From positions 140,001 through 204,000 of the forward strand of contig JAMWET010002899.1 in NCBI GenBank assembly GCA_024036415.1: 64,000 nt of DNA, given 5' to 3'. Positions 1 to 10,889 of this stretch are shown piece after piece. Positions within the stretch are counted from its first letter, which is position 1. Every line of letters starts with the position of its first letter. The stretch comes from Prochilodus magdalenae (Eukaryota; Chordata; Actinopteri; Characiformes; Prochilodontidae). Under the pieces are notes generated by a model, which was given only the letters and a program-made list of their open reading frames with translations, was not told the DNA's origin and searched no databases. A program made the position numbers and the translations under genes.

Positions 1-1560
1 CAGCTCTAGAATGTTCTAGAATGTTATTGTTCATACACACCACACTTGAATTCATATTGTTCTAGACTGTTCTACTTCATTCATACTCCTCTAGAATGTT
101 CTTCCTTAATTATACTGTTCTGAAATATTTTCCCAGTTACATTGCACTCAGATGTTCTCCCTATTAGCAATTCTTTAGACTAACTGCTATTCATACGGTT
201 CTAGATTGTTCTTTTTTTATTCACACTGCGCTTGAATGTTGTCACTGTAAACAGTGGTCTAGAATGCCCCCTATTCACAATGTTCTAGAATGTTCTCCCT
301 CATTTACACTCCTCTAGAATGTTCCCCCCTTATTTACACTCCTCTAGAATGTTCTTCCCCTTTATTCACATTGTTCTAGAATGTTCTTCCCCTTTATTCA
401 CATTGTTCTAGAATGTTCTGCCCCTTTATTCACATTGTTCTAGAATGTTCTGCCCCTCTATTCACATTGTTCTAGAATGTTCTGCCCCTCTATTCACATT
501 GTTCTAGAATGTTCTTCCCCTTTATTCACATTGTTCTAGAATGTTCTTCCCCTTTATTCACATTGTTCTAGAATGTTCTGCCCCTCTATTCACATTGTTC
601 TAGAATGTTCTTCCCCTTTATTCACATTGTTCTAGAATGTTCTTCCCCTTTATTCACATTGTTCTAGAATGTTCTTCCCCTTTATTCACATTGTTCTAGA
701 ATGTTCTGCCCCTCTATTCACATTGTTCTAGAATGTTATGCCCCTTTATTCACATTGTTCTAGAATGTTCTGCCCCTTTATTCACATTGTTCTAGAATGT
801 TCTGCCCCTTTATTCACATTGTTCTAGAATGTTCTCCCGCATTGTCCACCATTCATACTGTTCTGGACTGTTGTTCTTTATTCACACTCGTTTAAAATGT
901 TCTCCCTCATTAAGACTGTTCTAGAATTTTCTCCATTCGCACTGCTCTAGAATGTTCCCCTACTGATGTTGTTCTAGAATGTTCTTCTTCTTTCACATTG
1001 CTCTTGAAAGCTCTCCCACATTCACACTGTTCTTTTATGTTCTCCATCCAACCTAGTCATCAAGGCCCCTGGGCCCACACTGCACTGTCCCGCTGCAAAT
1101 TATTCACACAGCCCCCTCTTCACACTGTTCTAGAATGTTCTTGACAGTGCTGTAGAACATTCCAAACTTCATAATGTTCTAGACTGTCCTTCCTTATTCA
1201 AATTCCTCTTCAATGCTCTCCCTCTTACATGTTCCTCTAGACTGTTCTCCCAGTTTATTGTGCTCTAGAATGTCCCTCGTCCATCTAGTTCTAGCATGCT
1301 CCTCTCCAGCTTTACAATGTTTTCATTAATTCACCCTGCATATGAATGTTCTCTCCAATCACATTCTTCTAGAACGTTCTCCACCATTTCATAGTGCTTT
1401 GCAAGGTTCTCTACCAATTCTCCACCGTGCTATTGAACGTCCTCTACGTTTACGCTGTTCTGGAATGAGCTTGTTCATTCACAATGACTGACTTAGTTCA
1501 CTCATTTAGTTTTCATTGTTAGCACTCTAGAACATCCGCTCATATTAGAACACCCATGTG
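1..1560. repeat. Degenerate minisatellite field built on a TTCTAGAATGTTCT core
   Basis: The whole stretch is made of variants of one short unit, with the core ttctagaatgttct followed by a pyrimidine-rich spacer ending in attcacatt or attcacact. Units at both edges are diverged (for example ctctagaatgttc, ttctagactgttct, ttctagaattttc) and irregularly spaced. The centre is nearly identical from unit to unit (see 369-848). This is the usual picture of a minisatellite with a homogenised centre and decayed flanks. No open frame or gene is apparent in it. Confidence 0.92.
369..848. repeat. Homogeneous 32-bp minisatellite, 15 units, each with a heat-shock-element core
   Basis: Fifteen units begin at exact 32-base steps (369, 401, 433 and so on to 817). 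Each reads cattg, then TTCTAGAATGTTC, then t/g-cccct-t/c-tattca. The core fits nTTCnnGAAnnTTCn, the three-subsite binding pattern for trimeric heat shock factor, including the preferred TTCTAGAA centre. Only the unit at 721 breaks the third subsite (TTA). Similar perfect cores also occur outside the array, near 283, 919, 971 and 1127. Match to the motif is seen directly; any binding or function is inference. Confidence 0.93.
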
Positions 1561-2998
1561 TGCGTATTGTTGGTGGTGCTGATATAGTATTACTGATGTG
1601 GAACCTATATGTTGGGTTGGTGAGCTGGTAAAGAATTCTGCTTTCCAGCTCTTAATGTTTACTTTAAGAACCCACCCACTGAAAGGTTCTTTAGGGAACC
1701 AAGAGTGTTCCTCCTTTCTAAAAGTGAGTGTCTTACATGCAGCGCTGAGTAGAAGATGATGGTGTTGAGAGATACACTGTAGGAGTATTGATGGGTTTTT
1801 AAAGGCACACCTGGCATGTCGCTGGTGGTCAGGCCGAGCTGCTGTTTTGGAAGTAATCGTTTCATCACTAAGTGCTTAACCCGCCATTAGCCGGGTGGCC
1901 TGTCTGACTGTGTGATTTACAGAGTGCAGCAGAGAGCGCTGGGAGATTTACCATCCACACAAACGCACCAGGGATGCTCCCCTATTGACCCAGACAGAGC
2001 AGCCAGCTGTTACTCCCCCATTCACTACGGCACGCTGAACCACCGGCCATACGAGTGCACTTCACATTTACTAGCTGAGGCCGTTAGCACTGGCCGTGGT
2101 GCTTGGGCTTTTATGGCACTTCAAGTGTATATAGCCTTGATTCCCTTACCAACAATATTTGTCTGGATATGATGCACTGCCAAGGTGGAATCGGACTCGC
2201 CATTAAATGGAAACAGGCCTACGTCGGTTGTACAGTGCTGGACCTGAACCTGACATCTGTTTCCAGCATTTCAATAAAGGCCTGTGCCAATGGCGGCAAG
2301 GCATTCAATTCAATATCACAGCGCTGCTTTACTGCAGGCCTGCTTTCCAGTGCACACCATGCTTTGATTTTCTGTTGCTTAGTGTTAGAATGCGGTTAGT
2401 GCTACAAGCTGGTTTTGGATAGTAAATAAAATGGCTCTATTTGGGTTGTAGACATGGAGACATGGTTTTGAATGGGAATACTATCGTTTCTATTTATCTC
2501 AAACCTCTACTGCAGTTTCCAGTTTGCTCTGGGCAACCTGCGGCTTAAACGTTCTTAACCCGCACGCCGCAGTAACCCAGTTACGACGAGCCCGTACCAT
2601 TACGAATGCTGCTCGTAGTGGAATATTAAATGGGCGAATATTGATTGTGCTGTATATGCACAACATAGTAATGCGAAAGAGGGTGGCCTGACACTGAGGG
2701 TAGCTGTGGGTGGTCTTAAGGCCTGCGGTGACCCCTGGAGAGGGCAGAGAAAGGTCAAGTGCAGTGCGGCGTCCTCTGCTGTCTATGAATCTCCTTATGG
2801 TGACATTTACGCCCCTGTGTGATTGAACTACAACTAGCGGACCCTCCATGGCATTGAATGTCATCTATAACACAGGATACGTCCGGCCAGATTGATGCGG
2901 GCGTCTGTGGGCGAATGTGTACGGCATATTATTTCTTGTGCTGGTGTGCCGGGTGTTCTGATTCCCTTTCAGACAGTCATTAAGATTGAGATATTTAG
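1561..2998. other. Single-copy DNA, candidate conserved non-coding elements, no gene seen
   Basis: No repeat family is recognised here. Two parts (about 1870-2420 and 2500-2870) have balanced composition and no low-complexity sequence, the texture often seen in fish non-coding regulatory elements. A 121-codon open frame on the minus strand (2499-2864) has no recognisable domain and no splice or promoter context, so it is not called a gene. Confidence 0.3.
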
Positions 2999-3002
2999 AT
3001 AC

Positions 3003-3109
<107 letters not shown>

Positions 3110-3129
3110 GACTGAGATATTTCTGAGGA

Positions 3130-3480
3130 GATATAAAATAAGACAGTCCACTTGCATAAGGACAGAGAAAGAAAAGGAAACAAGGAAAAGGGGCTCCTGG
3201 TAGACCACCAAAACAGTCCCAATCCAATAAGCAACACTTTCATCTTTGACACAAGGGAGAATTTCAAGGCTCACTCAGACCCAAAAACATCCACAGGTGT
3301 TTGTCCACCCTTCCACTGTGAGAAGACACCTCAAGGCTATGGGTCTGAAAGGATGTGTAGCTGTTCAAGAAGCTCCTCACTGAGGAAACAAGACAGACAC
3401 ATCAAACAAAGAAGCTGCTGGTGTTCTCAGAACAATCGACTAACCGCCCAGGTCACCCGGGAGTTGGGCCAGATTTGGTA
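3130..3480 (+). mobile_element. Tc1/mariner-like transposon remnant, copy 1 of 2
   Basis: This segment aligns by eye with 18230-18640. Shared phrases include caaaacagtccc, catccacaggtgttt, gtctgaaaggatgt and ctcagaacaat. In the second copy the corresponding stretch continues into a frame reading PQSPDLN, a C-terminal signature of Tc1/mariner transposases. Here the segment stops around the equivalent position. Both copies are riddled with stops. Termini were not identified, so boundaries are approximate. Confidence 0.5.
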
Positions 3481-4190
3481 GAAGCCATGTTAATTTGTCT
3501 TATGTAATTTGACCAGGGCTGGTCAAAATGTAGCATACGACTGCATGTAGCATGTAAGTTCAGTGGCCACTGTATCTCTATTCTTTTGTTGCTGTTGTTT
3601 CTTTTTTAACAAAAATGAAAATTCCATTTGACCTTTACAAACCCCCCCAAGTTTCACAATGCTGGCCCATAAAAATGCTGGAAAAAATGTTTTATTCTAA
3701 ATTCTATTCATTTCTTTTTGAAATAGAATGCTATTAAAATAGGATTTTGTGTAAATTTAATGAGAAATAGATTTTTATTCTAAATTCTTTTACAAATAGA
3801 ATGTTATTCTAAATTCTAATAGAAATAGAATTTCATTCTCTTAAGAGTTTTATTCTAAATTATTTTAGAAACATCTATTTGGAGATTAGTACATGCCAAG
3901 CTTCACAGTTAACACAGTTATCACATACTTGCTGTTATGTGATGTGAATGGATTCTTTACTGGGGTCTGTAGGTTATTTGGACCTGGATTGTGGCAACAC
4001 CTGAATTATTTTGTGTAGCTATTATACATAGACAGTTATTTAGCTTTGGTTCTTTCTGTGTGTTGAGGTAAACAGGGTGACCATAACAGAAAACAGATTA
4101 GCCCAGCCAGCTGGCAGTGAGAGTCAAGTGGTAGTGTTTCTCTTTGCATATGCCATTTCTGTGTTACTCTGTAAAGACAAGTTATTCGAG
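3481..4190. other. AT-rich intergenic DNA with diverged attctaaattct repeats
   Basis: No gene seen. From about 3690 to 3880 the phrases ttattctaaatt and aaatagaat recur in both senses at irregular spacing, giving a weakly palindromic AT-rich patch. The rest is unremarkable. Confidence 0.4.

Positions 4191-4234
<44 letters not shown>
4191..4234. repeat. (AGAT)11 tetranucleotide microsatellite
   Basis: Eleven uninterrupted AGAT (GATA) units. A perfect run of this length is usually polymorphic in fish. No gene association is visible. Confidence 0.98.
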
Positions 4235-4568
4235 TCATTTACTGGCAGGTACTTAATGTGAAGTATGCAAACAAGGCTTTACTTGGCGAGCTGCAACAAG
4301 CTTACACTGCGTGTAGAAGCGTAAACAGAGGAATCATGTAAATAATGATAGAAGAGGTGTGAAGATAAACGTGCATGCATCAGTCACACCGGGTTGTTTT
4401 CCGTTTGGTCGATGCATCATTACAAATCGATGGATTGTCACATCCCTATTGAAGGCAGGAAGTTTTGTTGTGACAGTGATGATCTAGTGGTATTGGTGAG
4501 TATGTGGGAGGTTATACTCCATCGACAGGATGATCTATTTATGTTGCCTCATTTTGAGATACAGCAAT

Positions 4569-4570
<2 letters not shown>
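4235..4570. other. Intergenic, nothing recognised
   Basis: Unique-looking sequence of mixed composition. The one long frame crossing it runs into the GA microsatellite downstream and owes its length to that repeat. Confidence 0.5.

Positions 4571-4622
<52 letters not shown>
4571..4622. repeat. (GA)n microsatellite
   Basis: About 52 bases of GA dinucleotide with one AA interruption near the end. Confidence 0.98.
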
Positions 4623-4623
<1 letters not shown>

Positions 4624-5140
4624 CAATAAAGCCAATGTTTTTAACATCAAAGCTCTCTGTCCTGTAGAATGTCATTTCTCTCTCTCAAATCAGCCAGTGG
4701 CCAGATGGCCCCCCAACCTGTTCTCTACGAATAGCCAGACTGGGACCCTCAGTCACAGCACCGCAGAGTGTGCATGTGTACGTGCACTGAAAAACCTGCT
4801 TCATTGAAATGTGCACACTGTTTCCATACGATTCAAGGGCACATATACTGCAGTTCACACTTTCTTTGGTTTGTTTGTTTAATATGCCAACAGTCACAAT
4901 GCATTTTGTACATGTCCATTTTCCAACACCCTGTGCCTCTAAGACTGATATATGTAAACGAGCTCTGTCCTGACTGGTTGTCTTGTCTTGTGCCTGCTTT
5001 AAAAAGCAGTCCAGGACGAAACACAGCGTTGCTATGAGTAGATGGGGTATAACTGCTGTAGGCCAATTCATGGATATACATCCTTTGTCAAAAGAACAGT
5101 TGCACCCAGAAGGAGGTGTGGAATTGCAGTGGTGTTGGAA
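4623..5140. other. Intergenic, nothing recognised
   Basis: Short open frames on both strands overlap each other here and none has domain features, a splice context or a plausible start context. Confidence 0.45.
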
Positions 5141-5141
5141 A

Positions 5142-5275
5142 GGAAGATGAAGGTTACCAGGAACAATAAATTATGATAAATTAGATAGGGTCAATATTTA
5201 CTGAGCTACACATACAGAAGTCTGTCTCTCAGTATGGCATCAGGCTACCATGTTCGCAACGTGCCACACATCTTG
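5142..5275 (-). mobile_element. Fragment of a Tc1-like element (family C)
   Basis: This piece is closely similar to 53043-53165: aaggttaccagga, tcaatattta-t/c-tgagct and the run acacatacagaagtctgtct followed by ctcagtatggc. The longer copy at 53045-53420 carries transposase-like coding sequence on the minus strand, which sets the orientation. The fragment ends close to the 22-bp minisatellite that follows. Confidence 0.6.
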
Positions 5276-5297
5276 GGATAGAGGGGTAGAGGTTCCT

Positions 5298-5795
5298 AAT
5301 TATTACACGTTAATGAATGCATTACTACACATTAATGAATGCATTACTACATGTTAACTAATGCATTACTACACGTTAACGAATGCATTACTACATGTTA
5401 ATGAATGCATTACTACACATTGATGAATGCATTACTACATGTTAACTAACACATTACTACACATTAACGAATGCATTACTACACGTTAATGAATGCATTA
5501 CTACACATTAATGAATGCATTACTACATGTTAACTAATGCATTACTACACATTAACTAATGCATTACTACACATTAACGAATGCATTACTACACATTAAT
5601 GAATGCATTACTACATGTTAACTAATGCATTACTACACATTAACGAATGCATTACTACACGTTAATGAATGCATTACTACATGTTAACTAATGCATTACT
5701 ACACGTTAATAAATGCATTACTACACGTTAACGACTAGATTACTACATGTTAACTAACGCATTACTGCAAGTTAATGAATGCATTATTACAGGTT
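5298..5795. repeat. 22-bp minisatellite, about 22 units
   Basis: The unit is gcattactacacattaatgaat with variants at three positions (acac/catg, att/gtt, aatg/aacg/aact). In units ending taactaat, the junction to the next unit creates TAATGCATTA, a perfect palindrome. It appears at least five times. Edge units are diverged (for example the ones beginning 5690-5760). Confidence 0.95.
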
Positions 5796-6060
5796 AGTTA
5801 GTCAACACAATGTAAAGTGTTACTGAATCTAATGTAGTTTTAGTAGTTCTGGGTAATATTAATAATATACAATATTTTCCACACATATATGGTGATATTT
5901 GATATATTAATAAATATTTTAAATAAATAAATAAATATTTTTCCATGGAGAGTTAATTAAGTTGATATTTTGTATTAATACAGTAAGAATCATTATCACG
6001 GTATATGGATATAGATGATACATCGCATGTGCGCATATCCCTCTTTTCCCCTGCTCCTCC
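5796..6060. other. AT-rich intergenic DNA
   Basis: Very AT-rich, with short AAAT repeats near 5915-5940. No gene seen. Confidence 0.5.
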
Positions 6061-6210
6061 TCTCTCTCTGTCTCTCTCCAGCAGCAGGTGAGTGGGTGCA
6101 GCTTTGGGGAGATGGAGGAGAGATGAGTTCACACAGGCGGCTCATTAGCGAGCACTGAATTACACTCCAGACACGTCTTTATGTAGACTAATCATATTAC
6201 AGCAACCAGG
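6061..6210. other. Candidate non-coding element, left half
   Basis: Balanced, repeat-free DNA with an element-like texture (ggcggctcattagcgagc, gactaatcatattacagc). It is cut from a similar stretch at 6330-6438 by a GA array, as if the microsatellite had expanded inside one element. Conservation cannot be tested here. Confidence 0.3.
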
Positions 6211-6230
6211 GGAGAGAGAGAGACACCGAC

Positions 6231-6282
<52 letters not shown>

Positions 6283-6283
6283 G

Positions 6284-6318
<35 letters not shown>

Positions 6319-6329
6319 AGAGAGAGAGG
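6211..6329. repeat. (GA)n microsatellite
   Basis: About 120 bases of GA with a few ggg and aaa interruptions. It faces the (CT)n array at 6439-6547 across a spacer of about 110 bases, so the two could pair as the arms of a large hairpin. Confidence 0.97.
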
Positions 6330-6434
6330 TGCTGGGCTGCTTAACCTGCCTTGCAATCTGATTTGCCCGGGAGAACTCAGTGTAATCGAGCACCAACGCC
6401 TGACATTACTTTATCCATCTACCCATCTATCTAC

Positions 6435-6438
<4 letters not shown>

Positions 6439-6489
<51 letters not shown>

Positions 6490-6547
6490 ATCTCTCTCTC
6501 TCTCTCTCTCTCTTTCTATCTCTCTCTCTCACTCTATCTCTCTCTCT
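6439..6547. repeat. (CT)n microsatellite
   Basis: Nearly pure CT with a few interruptions (tttcta, actcta). It is complementary in type to the GA array at 6211-6329. Confidence 0.97.
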
Positions 6548-7149
6548 GTTCCCCCAAGCACAAGTCACTAGTCCCATAGGGCTCTTGTCTCCCTTGTCTT
6601 CCTCTCTTCCTCTTTTTCTTCTTTCCTTCCTCCTTGTCTCTTTCAGTCACTTTCTTCTCTCTTTCTCTCCCTCCATTTTTCCACTCCCTTCCTTGCTGCC
6701 TATTCCTTTCCTTTTCTTTCTCTTTCCTTCTTTCATTTTCTCTCGTTTTCTTTCTGTTTCTCCATTCCTTCTCTCTTTCTACTCTTTACTTTCCCTCTCC
6801 TCCTCTCCGCCCTCTCTTATGTCTGTGTACCTTTGTCACTCCTTCCCTCCATCCTTCTACAGTTTAAATTACATTTCTGTCTTTTTCTCCCTCCGCACTC
6901 CTCCCCTCTTCATGTCAATTTCTTTTCCTCCCTTCTTTTTCTCTCCACTCACCCTTTTTTACTTTCCCTTTCTCCATCCATCCATCTATTCCTGCCTTCC
7001 TCTTTCTTTCTTACTTATTCTCTCTCTACTTTTCTTTCACTCTCTCAATTATCTTTCTCTCCCTCTCCTTTTTCTTCTCTCTCTTTCCCAAAGGACCTCA
7101 CTGGTCTCATAGGGAAGTTCACTTTAAGCCCCCACCTTCAATCCCCACC

Positions 7150-7152
<3 letters not shown>
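6548..7152. repeat. Long polypyrimidine tract
   Basis: About 600 bases in which the plus strand is overwhelmingly C and T in imperfect runs (ttcctc, ctttct, cccttc). It bridges the CT arrays at 6439 and 7153. The open frames of Ser/Leu/Phe that cross it result from composition. No gene is called. Confidence 0.9.
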
Positions 7153-7237
<85 letters not shown>

Positions 7238-7244
7238 TTCTCTC
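7153..7244. repeat. (CT)n microsatellite
   Basis: About 90 bases of CT with single ccc and ttt interruptions. Confidence 0.97.
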
Positions 7245-7249
7245 ATATT

Positions 7250-7560
7250 GTAGACTCTGGTAGGGGGTGATGTGTGTGTGGTGGGGGGGTGGATAATCGG
7301 CGCGTGCCTCTGACCACCGCGCACAGTCATTAACCTTGACTGCCATAATTGAATTCAAGGTTGATTGCTGGCGACCCTCCCCCAGCCGAGGTCCTTAAAA
7401 TGTACATATTCATTACAGAGCAGCGCACTAAATGGATTGCGCAGGGAGAGAGCTGTAGCAATCTGGTGGTGGCAGGGCCGGCGTCCGCCTCAGCCCCACT
7501 CCGAGCGAGCCGCATTGGGGATTCGGGGGGGTGGGGGTGGAGGAAAGGGGTTAGGGGCAC
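7250..7560. other. Candidate non-coding element with a G-quadruplex-like tract
   Basis: Balanced sequence with element-like phrases (cattaaccttgactgcc, ataattgaattcaaggttg, catattcattacag). It ends in a G-rich stretch at 7517-7557 made of five runs of at least four G separated by short loops, which fits the G-quadruplex pattern. No gene seen. Confidence 0.35.
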
Positions 7561-8052
7561 TAATTGCATGCTGGAGAGAGGGATTGGATTATGAAAAGAG
7601 TGAGAGAATGAAGATAGATCCCCGCGACGCTGTCAAATTAAGGGCGGCCTTGTAACGCAGGATGGACGCAGTGAAGGTACCAGAGGCGAAATACATAGAG
7701 AGGAGGGGAGGCAAAGGTGGGGAGGTAAGGGACAGAGAAAAGGGAGAGAGAAAAATGAGAGGAAAAAAGAAGTGAAGGGAGAAAAAAAGAGAATGAAGAT
7801 AAGGAAAGCAGACAGAGAAAGGATGGACAATAGAAAGATAGAGAGGAATGGAGGAGAAAGGGAGGGAATCAGAAAAACACAGGGAGAAAAAGAGAGAGAG
7901 AGAGAGAGAAGAAGAGAAGGGAGAGAGTTAGAGATTCAATGAAAATGAGAAAGACAGAGAAAGGATATGGTAGGAAAGAGAAAGTAAGAGCAACAAGACA
8001 GAGAAAAGGAGAAAAGGAGAGAAAAAGAGGGAGGACGAACGAGAGAGAGAAA
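7561..8052. repeat. Long polypurine tract
   Basis: About 490 bases in which the plus strand is mostly A and G (gagagaa, aggaaag, gggaggc). Only about 7620-7680 departs from this. It mirrors the polypyrimidine tract at 6548-7152 in strand asymmetry and faces the CT array at 8066. Confidence 0.88.
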
Positions 8053-8064
8053 GTCCTACCAAGC

Positions 8065-8065
<1 letters not shown>

Positions 8066-8108
<43 letters not shown>

Positions 8109-8139
8109 CTATCTCTCTCTCTATCTCTCTCTCTCTCTC

Positions 8140-8170
<31 letters not shown>

Positions 8171-8233
8171 GTCTTTGTCTCTCTCTCTCTCTGTCTTTGT
8201 CTCTCTCTCTCTTTTTCTCTCTCTCTCTCTCTC
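8066..8233. repeat. (CT)n microsatellite
   Basis: About 170 bases of CT with scattered gtct and ttt interruptions. Confidence 0.97.
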
Positions 8234-8239
8234 ATATCC

Positions 8240-8514
8240 ACACACAGCCTGACTCGCCCCCCGCTGCCCCCGTGTCTCCTTGCTAATGGCTGTCAAATTA
8301 CTATTGCCCAAACAAGACAATTAATTTGTCTCGAGGTTCAGTGCGTGGCCCCCTCAGCCGGTCACCTTCTACCTTCAGTCAAAGGACAATGATTAAATAA
8401 GGTTTGTGTGTCTGAGGAGAGGAAACACGCTGTACGTCTAAAAGTATTTGGACAGCCCTTCTAATGAGAGGGCTCAGCTACTGTAAGGTCACCCCTAGTT
8501 TATATAATACTAAT
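8240..8514. other. Candidate non-coding element
   Basis: Balanced, repeat-free DNA at 8275-8400 including gacaattaatttgtc, a near-palindrome around ATTAAT, then AT-rich DNA leading into the 54-bp minisatellite. Conservation is untested. Confidence 0.3.
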
Positions 8515-10510
8515 TATATAATCAGATACACCAACACGCTACTTACAGTACACTAACACATTACACTTACTGAGTTACCATACGCCGACACGCTACTTAC
8601 AGCATACTAACACATTACACTTACTGAGTTACTGTACACCAACACTACTTACAGTACATTAACACATTACACTTACTGAGTTACTGCACACCAACACACT
8701 ACTTACAGCACGCTAACACATTACACTTACTGAGTTACTGTACACCGACACACTACTTACAGTACACTAACACATTACACTTACCGAGTTACTGTACACC
8801 AACACACTACTTACAGTACACTAACACATTACACTTACTGAGTTACTGTACACAACACAGTACTTACAGTACACTAACACATTGCACTTACTGAGTTACT
8901 GAACACCGACACGCTACTTACAGTACACTAACGCATTACACTTACTGAGTTACTGTCCACCAACACACTACTTACAGTACACTAACGCATTACACTTACT
9001 GAGTTATTGTCCACCAACAGACTACTTACAGTACACTAACACATTACACTAACTGAGTTACTGTACACCGACACACTACTTACAGTACACTAACACATTA
9101 CACTTACTGAGTTACTGTACACCGACACACTACTTACAGTACACTAACACATTACACTTACTGAGTTACTGTACACCAACACACTATTTACAGCACACTA
9201 ACACATTACACTTACTGAGTTACTGTAAACCAACACGCTACTTACAGTACACTAACACATTACACTTGCTGAGTTACTGTACACCAACACACTACTTACA
9301 GTACACTAACACATTACACTTACTGAGTTACTGTACACCGACACACTACTTACAGTACACTAACACATTACACTTACTGAGTTACTGTACACCGACACAC
9401 TACTTACAGTACACTAACACATTACACTTACTGAGTTACTGTACACCAACACACTATTTACAGCACACTAACACATTACACTTACTGAGTTACTGTAAAC
9501 CAACACGCTACTTACAGTACACTAACACATTACACTTACTGAGTTGCTGTACACCAACACACTACTTACAGCATACTAACACATTACACTTACTGAGTTA
9601 CTGTACACCAACACACTACTTACAGTACACTAACACATTACACTTACTGAGTTACTGTACACCAACACACTACTTACAGTACACTAACACATTACACTTA
9701 CTGAGTTACTGAACACCGACACGCTACTTACAGTACACTAACACATTACACTTACTGAGTTACTGTACACCAACACACTACTTACAGTACACTAAAACAT
9801 TACACTTATTGAGTTACTGTACACCAACACGCCACTTAAAGTACACTAACACATTACACTTACTGAGTTACTGTACACCAACACACCACTTACAGTACAC
9901 TAAACCATTACACTTATTGAGTTACTGTACACCAACACGCCACTTATAGCACACTAACACATTACACTTACTGAGCTACTGTACACCAAAACGCTACTTA
10001 CAGTAACTTACACATTACACTTACTGAGTTACTGTACACCAACACACTACTTACAGCACACTAACACATTACACTTACTGAGTTACTGTACACCAACACG
10101 CTACTTACAGCACACTAACGCATTACACTTACTGAGTTACTGTACACCAACACGCTACTTACAGTACACTAACATATTACACTTACTGAGTTACTGTACA
10201 CCAACACACTACTTACAGTACACTAACATATTACACTTACTGAGTTACTGTACACCAACACACTACTTACAGTACACTAACATATTACACTTACTGAGTT
10301 ACTGTACACCAACACGCTACTTACAGTACACTAACGCATTACACTTACTGAGTTACTGTACACCAACACGCTACTTACAGTACACTAACATATTACACTT
10401 ACTGAGTTACTGTACACCAACACACTACTTACAGTACACTAACATATTACACTTACTGAGTTACTGTACACCAACACACTACTTACAGTACATTAACACA
10501 TTACACTACT
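8515..10510. repeat. 54-bp minisatellite, about 37 units, with higher-order duplications
   Basis: The unit can be phased by cacttactgagttactgtac, which recurs at exact 54-base steps (9101, 9155, 9209). Because 54 is divisible by 3, uninterrupted units translate as an 18-residue repeat. The longest such open frame is 9266-9712, on the plus strand. Single-base variants mark larger duplications: the actatttacagc variant at 9183 recurs at 9453, five units away, and the cgcattac variant at 10119 recurs at 10335, four units away. Edge units near 8515-8600 are diverged. I see no promoter or splice context for translation, so this is called non-coding. Confidence 0.95.
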
Positions 10511-10889
10511 TACAATGTTTCACTTATAGTCCTGCCCGCATCTCTCTGGCTCAGTACTCAGCCTAACCACTGGGGACTTCATTTCCCAGGATACCCTGAG
10601 TGGGCATGTGCGGTCTGGTAGGCACCCAGCAACCTATCCCAGATCGACCTCACCTGATGACTGCTTAGTGTCACCTTCTCTTCTCATTATGATCTCTGTT
10701 ATTTGACTTTTGTCCTTCTTTTTGACTGTGGTTTGGGATCACACGTCTTACCGTTGCCTGATTCTTGCACACGGAAAAAATAGCCCCATAAAAAGAGACA
10801 TTTTATTATTATTAAAATTATAATTTAATTTCATAATCATTATTATAGATGCCCACTGCATGTATTCCGTCGGGTTTGCAGTAGTGCAA
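10511..10889. other. Intergenic, nothing recognised
   Basis: Contains acttcatttcccaggat, which resembles the widespread acta-ttcccag motif (ZNF143/SBS type) but with mismatches. The remainder is AT-rich and unassigned. Confidence 0.35.

Noticed and set aside
369..848. Steroid-receptor response elements suggested by the recurring TGTTCT half-site
   Set aside because: The second half-site at the required 3-base spacing in inverted orientation is absent; the heat-shock-element pattern fits fully.
2499..2864. 121-codon minus-strand frame in balanced DNA
   Set aside because: No domain, no initiation or splice context; kept only as part of a candidate non-coding stretch.
6160..8320. Open frames of Ser-Leu or Arg-Glu repeats
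   Set aside because: Translations of CT/GA arrays and of the pyrimidine and purine tracts; no conserved domain, promoter or splice context.
9266..9712. 148-codon frame with an 18-residue repeat as a repeat protein gene
   Set aside because: Explained by a 54-base tandem repeat unit divisible by three; neighbouring units in the same array are interrupted in that frame.
5298..10510. CRISPR-like arrays
   Set aside because: Units are contiguous with no unique spacers, variation is graded from unit to unit, and the context is eukaryotic.
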